Shown here: positions 22,006-34,000 of the stretch, piece by piece
Layout: each line of letters begins with the position of its first letter
How positions within the stretch are numbered: position 1 is the first letter of the stretch
Source: Todiramphus chloris collaris
Taxonomy: Eukaryota > Chordata > Aves > Coraciiformes > Alcedinidae
DNA: 64,000 bases
NCBI GenBank assembly: GCA_025345505.1
Contig: JANVCC010000071.1
Coordinates: forward strand, 1,621,594-1,685,593
Direction of reading: 5' to 3'
The notes under the pieces: generated by a model
What the model saw: the letters and a program-made list of their open reading frames with translations, nothing else
Told to the model about the DNA's origin: nothing
The model's database searches: none
Program-made: the position numbers and the translations under genes

Positions 22006-25000
22006 CTTCGGGAAAGAAGAAGCCAAACCAATGAAGGTATCTGGAAGGTGGTGGTGGCACCGTGCGAGCGCGGGCTGAGCCCAGGGGCTGCAGAGAGAGC
22101 TCCTCCCGACCAGGACTGGCAGCGCGGCCTGGCCCGGTGGGGATATCTTGTAAAGAAGGAAAACAAGCCAGGCCTGGCTCCCACAGACCCTGCCTTGTGA
22201 TACAAAACCCCCTCTGCACGGGCAGCAGGAAGCACACCCTGTGCTTCGCTGGGACCCGAGGCGATGAAGAGCCCACGCGGTGGAAACTCAGCTCCAGCCT
22301 TAATTGAAACCCAACTCGGTTCTGTTGGGTTTTTGGAAGGGAAATCTCCCCCCTCTCTGCTGATTAATTATTCTGAAGATGGATTATGACTTTTGCTCGC
22401 CGAGTTTGAAGCACGTTCTCCCCCCAATCCTCCTTGTCTTTGCCAATTAGCTTCTATTTGGGGAAGGGTGACAGTTCTTCCCTTAAGTGACCTTATTTGC
22501 AGCCACAGGAGCAGCACCAGCTACTCCCTTGGCAGGGAAAATCCGAACGCGAGGCGCGACACAAACGGCAGTCACCCAGCACCGAAGGGCTGCAAGTGCT
22601 CCGGGGGGCTCATTCCCCCCTCAGCTGAAACTGCACAACGAAAGAAACAAAAACCAACCCAAATCTCAGACCTAAAACCCCGTCCCCACCCCCTCCGAGC
22701 TGTTCCAAGAGAAGGAATTTTACATTTCCATCTCTCACCGAAGTCACAGCTCTCATCCTTCCCCTCCCACGCGCGCAGGTACCGCCCGCCTCGACACCCG
22801 GCTCTTCCCTCCCCGCAGAGCAACCCCTGCCAGGGGCACGGAACCCAGCAGCCTTCAGCTTCCAGAGGTTCCCAGCTCTCCTCCAGCTCCAGCTCCAGCC
22901 AGGCTGGGATCTCAGTGCCTCAGCTGGGCCGGTTCAGGCACGAAAGGCTTGGGGGACTCCCGAGCTGCTTCCAGGTGCTTTGGAGAGCTTTGAGCAATTC
23001 AGGCTGCAATGTCATTCTACTTCATGCTTTTGTTTTGCTATTTTGGCTCAAGTAGTTGGGTATAAGCAGAATTTCCAGTGGGTGCCAAGCAGAGATTTAT
23101 TTTTATGGGTTTTTTTATCTCTGCCTTTATTTAGTGCAGAAGAAAAAACCCAAGCAGATGGAGTTTGGGGGCTGAGCAGCTTCTCACAAGTCTCTGATCC
23201 CTATCAATACTTGAATGCAGACTTTTTTTTCCCCCCCAGTAGAAAAGCCAAAGAAGCCAAGAATAAAGTGGGAAGGAAAAGCATAAAAAGCCTTGTCTGT
23301 GGCTTCTTTCCTCACCCCTACGTCCCCAGGGGATGAGGAATAAATCCACTGCCAGTGCAGACCCCGTCCCACCTGGAAGCTTAGAGGCAAACAGCTGATA
23401 ACACCAAACTCCAGGACTTGACTAAGACCTCCCGTGGGTTAAACACAGGCCAGAGCATCACCTCCTGCAGCTAAAGCACCCGCCGCAGATTCTCCTGTCA
23501 TCTTTCCGGGTGATTGAAGCTCCTCGTTCCAACCTGTGGTTACCCCGAAAAGCCAAAGCAAACCACACCAAAGCTCAGAGCTGGAGTAGCAACCACCCCC
23601 AGCTCCACCTCGTGAGGTTCCTGGGAGTTAGCACACGTTTAAAAGCCGCGTTTCACGAGCTGCTTACGTACGATGGTATAAGCCAGAGGCTTTCCAGACT
23701 ATTATGGGTTGAGTTGCAGCACTTAGGGCCCACGTTCAACCAGTAGCCGCGCGCTGACGTAAGCCTCCAGCTCTGGCTGTGCATCTGGCAGGCACACAGA
23801 CCTGCATATGCATTCTATACAGCTGTGAAAAGCAAGGCCAAGCAGACGCTCAGAAACTGTTTCACGGTTTGGCCGCGCTCACTGCCAAACAGCAGAGGAA
23901 AAAAAAAAAAATGGAAGAGCAGCAGGAGAACATTTCAAACGGAACAGGCAGTCCAAGCTGCAGAGGGACGAAGGAAACCCGGCGCTTTAGTCACAAAATT
24001 TCACTTCTTTCCCTGAAAAAAGGGTTGTTTTGTGCAAAGGACAGTGTAATATTTTGCCTCCGCTCGCCTCGGCCAAGCTGGGAGGGGGCCAGGACCTGCG
24101 CCCAGCGACGTTCCCGTTGTACTGGGTTAGAACACCACGAGGGGCACTCACCTGGGCAGCGTCCCGAGGCCTCTTCATGAATTTTGTGATGGACATGCTC
24201 CCAGTGGCCTTCCTCTTCACCGCCACCGGGGTGGTCTGCGGGACGGCCACGCCTGGCACGCTGCCACCCTCCTCCTTCCCCGAAGAAGGGACTTGGGTGA
24301 CGTAGTTCCATTGACAAGGGACGGGGAGATGCTCTCGAGCAAAACTCTTCAGCACCTCCGAGTGGACGTACCAGCACATCCTGTACTCGGGCCTCTTCTC
24401 ATACACAGAGTTCTCGGAGATGATTCTCTTTAGCCTGGCTTTGGAAGGGACGCAGCTCTCCTCGCCGACAGGCGTCTGCGGCCGGGAGGCGTGCGGGCTC
24501 ACGGGGCTCGTGTCGCTGCAGTCGGCGGCCGCGGTCACGTCGCTGAACAGTCCTTGGCGGCAGCACTCCTGGAATTCCTGGATGATCACCTTGCTCCCGT
24601 TCACGTTGCCGTGCAGCAGCGGCAGAAGCTGGCCGAGGACTGCGGAGAAGAAAGGATGGACAGAGGTGTGGGGAAGAACGGCTTAAAGGTCGAAAAAACC
24701 CAGGCTGACATAACCTGGGTACACGGGCTCCAGAAAGAGGCCAAACAGGCTGAGCTTAGTTTCAGACATGGGATTGTGGCAGGAGCTAAATTTGGTGGAG
24801 AAAAGCCCCCCCCTATAACAACCATCTCCTGAAGTGAAAGCATCAAGCCCTGTTCCAGCCTTTACTAGCATCCTTGTGTTAATCACACATCAGAAACACT
24901 CGGTGCTGAAACCATCAGATCAACCACATCAGAGAAACATTCTGGTCAGCAGAGCCCTTTCAGATCATGGAGTCCAACCATTCCCCCAGCACTGCCAGGG

Positions 25001-28000
25001 CACCACTGACCCCTGGCCCTCAGCACCACAGCTCCACGGCTTGGAAACCCCTCCAGGGATCACGGGGACTCCACCCCTGCCCTGGGCAGCCTGGGACAGC
25101 CCTGGACAGCCCTGGAGGGGAAGAAATTGTTCCTCAGCTTCAACCTAAACCTGCCCTGGGGCAGCTTGAGGCCAGTTCCTCTTGTCCTGTTGGTTGTTCC
25201 TTAGGACTAGAGTCCAACTCCACCTGGCTGCAACCTCCTGTCAGGAGCTGTCAGAGCCAGAAGGTCTCCCTTCAGCCTCCTCCTCTCCAGGCTGAACAAG
25301 CCCAGGTCCCTCAGCTGCTCCTCACCACCCTTGTGCTCAGGACCCTTCCCGAGCTCCATTGCCCTTCTTCATGTCCCTTGAATGATAAACAGGCCAATGG
25401 ACTCAAGCCCTGACAGTAAAACTGTGCTAACCTGAGCCTACTCAAGTCTTGTTTGCTTTATTTCCTAGATTATCCAGGGAGAGACTTTTTGGAAAGTGTA
25501 ACTAAGGCCATACTGGACACAACGTCAGGAAACTCCTTCCCAAGAACTCCCAGATACTCCTTGGCATAAACAGCTCATTCCGAATTTGACCCTCACTACA
25601 AAAACCTGTTTGCTCCAAAGCAGAGCCTGACAGGGCAGAAGTGCAACTATTTAACCCTTCGGGTCTTACTTTGCTGATCCTTTGCTCTTTTTTTGTCACA
25701 CTTCTGTATCTGCTGTTCTTCCTCTGCTACAGCTGGGTCCAGGACACAGGCTGTGAACTGCTGGAGAACCTTTAGGTCCGTGTTTGTGCCGCTGTCATTT
25801 TCTGCACCTTCCCAGAGGCAGCCAATTTTCACAGGCTGGAGGACATGGAACCTCTTGCCCTTGGCCATCAGTTCGTCCCACTCCTTCGCCTTCAGCTTTT
25901 GACGAACCTTGTGATTCTCTGGATCACACTCCTAAAGCCACAGGAGACAAAACTCGATACACCCATTCCAGGAAAAAAACAAAAGCTTTTTAAACCCAGC
26001 TTTTCCCCCTGTTCCCCCGAGCTAAAGAAGCCTGCCCGTGAACCGTGCAGAACATTGTGAACATCACTGCCAAGACCACGCGCTTTCTTCCTCTGCCAAC
26101 GTTTATTACACGTTTCATTGGAAACAGAGGTGGAAACCCAGTAACACCCAGTTTGCTTACTTCTGTTACTCCTTCATCTTCAGATAGGTACCCATGGGGT
26201 ACAAAAAACCCATCGTCATCATCCTCATCCTCTCCATCCTCTTCATCATCCTAAAAGGAAAACTCTGCTCATTAGCAATGACGGCGACAAGCTCACCGAG
26301 CCCAGGCAGGTGGTTTTCAGTGTGCAGAATCCTTACCCCTTCGCTATGGGAGAGGCTTTCTCCAGGTTCCTCCTCTTCCCACTCTTCATCACTATCTACT
26401 TCGTAGTCCAGTAGTTTCTAGAAGAAATGCCAACACGCTGTTCCGGTAAATCATTTGAGACCACGCTGCCAGACCCCGCTCGGGGCTTCAAAACTCAGTG
26501 GCAAGAGGGAACATGCAAGCGGATGAGAAATCCCAGAGAGGAGCTGAACTTAGCCAACCACATAAAGAAAGAAAACAATCCATCCCACCACCCATGAGGT
26601 GCTTACAGTGTCCTTTGACCAAGGGTTCCTGGGATGGATCGCGGCGGTTCGCTTGTTCCACGTGCCCCAGTACGCGGGACGGTGATTCTCACAAAACTGC
26701 AGAAGTTTCATTCTGCCAAATTTCCCCCTCTCGGGAACAGCATCTGGTTTGCAGTTATCCACCACCACCACGTCACTGGGAAGAGAAGAGACCAGCTTCA
26801 GGACTTCCAGAACACACCCCCTGCTGCTCAGAACAACATCTTAAGAGAAAACTTCAGTTCAGCCACAATTAACCAACTCGGAGCTGGAGATCATTAGAAG
26901 AGGCGAGAGAACGTGGGTTCCGGGGAAGCCAACTCCCTCCTCAGCTCCACCTCTGGTTTAGCTTTAAAAAGCAAAGGTGTTGCCAGCGATCCAAGACAAA
27001 CACCAGTAAAGGCCACTGGTGTTGAGGGCCGAGGGCAGCTGCCTGGAGCACAGGATTTCCTGCAGGGAAGGCTTTGAGAAGCACCGTGTGGCATGGAGAA
27101 AACTCTACCTTGTGATGTACTGCTCCCCGTGGAAACAACTCTCCTCCTACTCAAAGGAAAGCTCCAGCTTTCCATCACCTCAAACATCAGAAGAAGACTT
27201 CAAACCATTCTGCAGGGCACTGTGTGAAAGTGAAGAACCCCCCCAGAACACGGACTAACCTGTTTACTATGTCGGTGCTGTTGCTGACAAGAGTAGGTCC
27301 AGTTCTACGTGGTTTCCGACACTTCAGCTCCCTCAAGAAGGAGACGTCGCTGTTCTGCGCGCGCAGGAGCTTATCCAGCTGCTCGAGGAACTCTGGATCC
27401 AGGGCAATACGGCAGAGGGGAGCCAAGACCATGTTCTCCTTGATTTCAAAGGGAGCAAACTTCCCGCAGGAGCCAGCAAGAATCTGAAACACCCAGCGAG
27501 GATCGTCAGGGCCACGTTCGAGACGGGCGACAAACCTCAGTACTGGGTGTTGAGGTTTGGCTTAAACCCTCCCTGGCTGAGACTCTGGCTCATCTTCTCA
27601 TGGGAAACCAGGCTTTACAGCCAATGCAGCAGAAGACAGAGCTGAGGTAACAGTTTTACAGCCAGTGCAGCAGAAGACGGGACTGCAGCAACTACCAGCT
27701 CCTTTTGGAGGCTCTGCTCTGGTCACAGACTGCGTTAAATCACTGACACTTTTGAAATGAGGAGTTAATACAAATGCCTCGTCTGCCTAAGAAGCTTCCT
27801 CAGAAGGAAAATCAGTGCCTTCGTTAGAAGGCAACCAATGAAAGAGCAAGAAAACACAGGCCTAGCAATGCCTCACCTTCGGGGCTTGCGGAGTCTTTGG
27901 TTTCTGGAAGAACCTCGTAATTTCTGCTTTCTGGGCATTAATGCGCTGAAATCAGAACCAAAATGCAAATGATAAACACAAAGGTAGGACAAGGCTGCAT

Positions 28001-31000
28001 AATTCAAGGTGAGCTCACGCACGACCCAACTTCAAATCTCCAGAGGTATAAAGCAAAGCTCAGTCATTTACCAGCTCCTGTAACTCAAGAGCAAAACTGC
28101 TTCCTCTACCAGAGCCCTGGGGATTCCAAGGTCCCGGCTCAAAGGGCAAGATTCACTCGTGGGTGGTGGGGAAAAAGAACTCCAACCACACAAAGGCAGG
28201 AAAGACTTTAGCAGGTAAAAGCAAAGACACCCACACCAAGAAAGGCACCGTCAAGAAACCTGGAGGATGCAAGTGGTGGAGCAGCCCCACCAGATCAGAT
28301 CAGACCAGACCAGACCAGACAGACTGGCCGTGCTCACTCCCAGGTGGCACCAGGGCAGTAGCCAACAGCTTGGGGGCCAGTGAAACCAGAAGAATTTTGA
28401 GACAAGCCAGAGAAAGCATTTACCTTTTCCTCCTCTCTTAACCGTTTCTCCTCTTCTTTCTTTCTCTTCTCCTCGAGTTTTGCCCTTTAATATAAAAGGT
28501 GGTTTAATTGTCAGAAATCATGAAGGGTTTATTTGCACTGAGGAAGAGGAGAGAAGGTCCAGACTGTGACTAAAACCCCACCGTGCCAGACAGGAAGAGA
28601 AGCTATTAATTCAGGCAAGGACCACGCTTGGTTTAGTATCCAGATTCTCTTCAATTCCTTCTAGAGCAAATATTGACCTGTTTTAGCCAATAAGCAGCTA
28701 TGCTGCTTGAAGTTTCCCTCAACACCAGGAAAGGCAATTTATGGTATTATCAAGTTACAAGAAACTTCCTCAACAGACCGGGCACCAGTGCCAGCAACTG
28801 CTAAAGTATAAGCAAGACTGGTCACGAAGGGGAAACCCAGTGGAACAGGACAGTGCTTTTCAGCCTTTTCCAGCCAGAACCCAGGGCTGCCTGCAAGCCA
28901 AAACTACTGCTGGGACAGGCTCTGATGAAGAGAGTCCTTCAAATACACCCCGTGACAACGAGGCACGTGATGCTTGACCAGTACAGGCTCTAAGTGGGAC
29001 AGTTACGGTGGCTATGGAAGGTGCTCACACCATCACACATCACTCCCCGGGACCAAGGCACTTACTCTAAAGCTTCCTGCCTCTCCTTGCGTTTCTCCTC
29101 CTTCACTCGCAGCTTCTCGGCTTTTTCCTTTTCTTCTTTCTCTTTCTTCTCTCTCCTTTCTTTCTCTTTCAACTCCTTCTCTTCTTCTTTCTTCTTTTTC
29201 GCCTCCTCCTTGGCTCGTTCTTTTGCTGCTTTGGCTTCTTCTTTCAGCCTCCCCTTCTCCTCCCTTTCTGCCTGCAGCTTCTGCAGCTTGTCCGCGCGCT
29301 CCTGATCCTGGGGCAGAAAGAAGCCAGGAGGTGAGGTGAGCAACAAAACGAGTGAAGCCCAGGCTTTGTTTCTTCACCCACCCGGGGACACCAGGGCATT
29401 AACCACAGCTACTGGTTACCCCCCCAGCTCAGCTCCTGTTTTCTGAAGGCATCGATTGTTCTTTCCTCCTCACAACTGGAGGCATTTCCAGTTTTCTAAG
29501 CAGCAAGGAAAGCTTTGTGCTCTCCTCGCTTCATAGCCGAGTCACCTTCATTACCACCAGAGCATTACAGAAAGTTATACAGGAATGTAAATTATTTATT
29601 GAAGATTTCAGATTGTTTCCAAAATATTTTCTTCGGAAACACACATCTCAGGGGCTCCTCTGTCAACGCAGGGCTACCGCGGTCTGAGTTTGAGAAGTGA
29701 ATTGGAGCTGATTTTCCTTATAAACCCAGAAGGGGTTCCTGATGCTGTCTTTCACTATCCCGGGCACTAAAGTGAATCTCCAAACTCTGTCTTGTGCAGC
29801 TGCTTTAGAAGAGCTGGGACTCGCAGAAATTGTCCCTTGTGTTAGTCTGTGATAAATAATCAGAGAGCACCAGGCACCCGAAGCTTCTTGAAGGGGCACT
29901 ATGGGAACAAGGGGAGGAAGATTACACTGAAAGTGCTGCCCCTTCACAGTGTTGCATCCTAAGGCAGCTGCAATTCTCCTTCTGTGTCTCCTCACACCAA
30001 GGAGGATGTGGAAAGCTTACTAAATAATGACAAATCCCAGAAAAAAAACAGCTTCCCAACGGTGTAGGTTGGTGACTTCAGCAGGAAAGGAGGGCCTGCC
30101 TCTGTGCTCAGACACACAAACACCCTCACCGTGTACTTTCAGGTTCAGCTTTATTTATTCCACCTCTTTTCTTGGCAGCATCGACGCTCACCAAGCAGCG
30201 TCGCCGTGCACAAGTAACTGGGGAAGGCAACCAAGAGACAAAACGGTGCCCGTGGTTAAAAAACCACCCCCCCCCCAGCATTGCCAGAACTGAGTCCAAA
30301 CCAGTGAAGATCTCCTGGGTGGTTTGGGGAACGGTGGGGAGCTCACAGGTCTAATGTTTAGTGTAATGAAGGTTCTGTTCTCACCTCTCATTGCTGTTAT
30401 TTGCAGCGTATATAGAGAACAGAAGAACTCAACAGGCTGGACTTCTCTTGGTGGCACTGTAAAAGCATCTTGGGAGCAGGCTTGACCAGACAGCTCATCT
30501 AACCCTCCCCAGTCCCGTCCCCAGCTTTACAAACCACTTACTAAAGAACACAATAAGAACTCCCCAGCACAGGCCTTCCCCACGGCAGTTCAAGGAACAC
30601 TCAGTTTTCCAGCAGGCAAAGCCCACTCACAGGGTGCTGACAGCTCAAGAACTCCACGAGATCCATCAGCCTCCTTTCTGGTTTAGCATTTTCTGACTGG
30701 AAGGAGGATGGGCAGCAAAAATCACCAGTGGAGGAACAGAGCTCACCGGCCGGCTGCGCTCAAGCAAACAGAGACTGGAGCTTGAGAGTTTCCAGCAGCA
30801 GCACCCAAGTTTCTTCAGCAAGTCCCAAATGCTGTGGTGCATTTGCCTCCTTTGTTACTGAGGAACAGACCCCACGTCTGGTGGCTTGAAAGGGGGAAGG
30901 GTGAGAACAACAGAGCAGGAACCAACCCTAAATCACAGGCTCATAAAATGGTTTGGGTGGGAAGGACTTTTAAAGGTCACCTCATCCAACCCCCCTGCAG

Positions 31001-34000
31001 GGAGCAGGGCCATCTGCAGCTAGAGCAGGGTGCTCAGAGCCCCGGGCAACCTCCCCTGCAATGGTGCCAGGGATGGGGCAGCCACCACCTCTCTGGGCAG
31101 CCTGGCACAGGCTCTCCCCACCCTCAGCACCAACAATTTCTCCTTCTCTCCAGTCTGAATCTCCCTCTTGGAGTTTAACCCCATCACCCCTTGTCCTGTC
31201 CCAACAGGCCCTGCTCAAAAGTCCCTCCCCATCTTTCTGCCAGGCCCCTTGAAGCCCTGCAAGGCCCCCAGAAGGTCTCCCCTTGGGGAGCCTTCTCCTC
31301 TGCAGGCTGAACCCCCCCAGCTCTCCCAGCCTGGCTCCCAGCAGAGGGGTTCCAGCCCTCCCAGCATCGCTGGGGCTCCTCTGGCCCCGCTCCACCAGGT
31401 CCCTGTCTCTGCTGTGCTGAGCACTTCCGAGCTGGCCCCAGCACTGCAGGGGGGTCTCTTACCCCAGAGCAGAGCACTAACAGAAGATCTCCCTGGTGGG
31501 CAGCCACCGAGCAGGCTGCACCTACCCCCTCTCTCAGGAAGGGTTTGAATAAAGCTGGAGAGCATTCTGACAGGCAGTCAGCAAGGTTCACAGCTCCTTA
31601 ATCTGGTAGCGAAGCGCAGAGAGCCGCGGCGCAGGCCACCCACACCCCACCACGTCAGCACCACGGGGTTCAGAACGAGCAGAGTCCTTTCACTACCCAC
31701 ATCAAGATGCTTCCACGTTCATCAGCGAGGGAAAAGCAGGCAGGGGGATGTTCTAAGTGGACTAAGAGGAAGTGCAAAGGGCTTCGCTTCACCGCTCAAC
31801 GCCAAAAGGAAAAACAGCCAAACAACAGAAGCGCAGCGGGTTAACTTTCCAGGGGAGGGAAAATGCCTTACTCTTTGCAATCTCAGCTTCTCCTTCTCTG
31901 CCGAGCTTTTGTGGAATTTCTGAGACACCTGGAAGTACAAAACGCAGGTTTTAGAGACTCACTCCCATGGTTCATCCCCCCAGCACAGAAGGACTCGTAT
32001 GAAAGAGAATAAGAAAAGCAGAGCAAGATGAAAGAGATGAACCCCCTCCCGGGCCTTTGGTACCTTCAGCCACTGAAGCGTCCCCTCCGTTCGAGCACAC
32101 CTACCCTCACCCATTCCCATCTCAGCCCCCAGACATCAAACACTGCTCCAGTTTACGTTAACTCCTCGCTCTGTTTTGCATAAGCAACTCCCTCCAGTCG
32201 CCTTCTGAAGCATCATTTTGCCAGGGAGCAGCACGTGCAGAAAATAAACCCCGAAGCCAGAGCTGCACCAAATCACAAGAGCACAACCCAGGACGCTGAA
32301 TTACCTCCTCCTTGGAGGGAGCCTTGGTTTGCTGGGGGGTTATTTTGCTCTTGGTGATATTTCAATGGACCTTCCTGAATATAAAGACTGCTATCTGTAT
32401 TTTAATGCTGTTTCTCCTTTTAAATTGAGCCTTCTTGCTCTCTACCACAAGTACCAGTGCTTCAATCCAGACTGCCCAACAGGTTACACTTCTAATTCCA
32501 CTGGAAGTTGTTATTTACAGGGAGGGGGGTACTTCACATTGAAGAGCCTTGTTCACAGGCTGGTCAAAGGCTCAACTGGTCAATATTTCAGCACGTTGTG
32601 GCTTGGTTTCTTGAATCCCCCTCTTCCTTCTCCTGCCACTCACAGTGTAAGGCATCGTGTTTAACGTCTGTGATGACAGAGACCGACCAACTGCTTTATT
32701 TTCTGCACTCACAGCCATTAAGTTTACAGAGGGCAAATACAGAGTCTCCTGAGACACCTTTATCTGCCACAAAACACGAGTCCTTTCGCCTGGGAGCTTT
32801 AGTTCATCCACGCTGGTTCCACCTGGGAAAACAAACATGCCAGGACAGACCCCAGCCAGGCTGAGTTACAGATTCCCTTCTGGGAAGCAGCACTGGAGCT
32901 GTTCCAGTCCTGCTTCACCAGAGCTATTCCAGCCTCCCTTCACAGCAGGGGTCGAGTACTTTGTTTGTTCTGCTACACTGGAAATACTTCACACCTGCTT
33001 GAATTTCTGGATTTAGTTTAGAGAAGAGAGATTGTGAGTTTTAACAGTATTAAAAACCAATGCTTTTCCTCGATAAGCACGTGGCAGAAGAAATGGGAGA
33101 CCTGTCATATCATGAGCTCTAAGCCCCAGGTAACTCGTCCACACCTCCTCCAGGACAGTGAGGCTGTTTTTTCCTCACCTGTGGGACAGTTTCTCCTTAA
33201 ACCCTGGTGAAAATCTTTCTGGAAAGGCTCCAGATGGCCTAAGGAAAGCGACCAGCAGCTTCACCTCATTTACCTGAGCCACAGACTCAATTCTCCAGCT
33301 CTGGCAGCAGAATAGTCACCCACCCCTCAGTACCTTCCTCATTTTCCCTTCTGGAGGTGAGTAAAACAAACACGAGTCAGACAGTACAGTCTAACCACGG
33401 GGGAGGCTGAGCTACAGAGCCCAGACACGTGCTCCAGGGCTGCTCTGTTCCACAGGCTTCACTGGGGCCAACTGTGCCCCCCAGGAGACAGCCCCCCTGC
33501 CGATCTCCTCCCCAAAACGTTGGAACAGCAACAGAGCTTTGAGCCACGCAAATGTTTCAGCCCCCCCAGGCAGCTGCTGTTGTGTTCAGAAGCTTCCCCT
33601 TCAGTCCAGCCCCCAAAACATCCCAGTGTTCTGGGGCGTCTCACTGGAGGGCAGCTACCAAACTGGAACTGAGGTGACAACAAACCAGTTCACCCAGAGG
33701 AAACGTCGAGGGCTGCTCCAGCCTTCCCTGCCCAACAGCATCCGTCCACACTGGGACATCTCCTCACTCCCTGCACCCACAGCAAGGTGGGCAAGAGCAC
33801 AACCTCAGTCCACCCAGTCTGGGGAGTCAGGGGCTCGTCCGACTCGCCCTCCCCCATCACACAGATCTGTGCTGGAGTTTCCATGTAGAAAGTGTTTTCT
33901 AGGCCACAGCTGCAGAAATTCAGAGCTGGAAAAGTACCTGTGCTGTCTGATGCTGGGGTTACCTCCTCTCAGAGTAATTGCAGGGGCTTCATCCAAGAGA

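Noticed and set aside
32329..32664. A 111-codon plus-strand frame in a CHAF1A intron with several Cys and Tyr residues
   Set aside because: It lies in an AT-richer patch antisense to the gene, has no splice or promoter context, and matches no known family.
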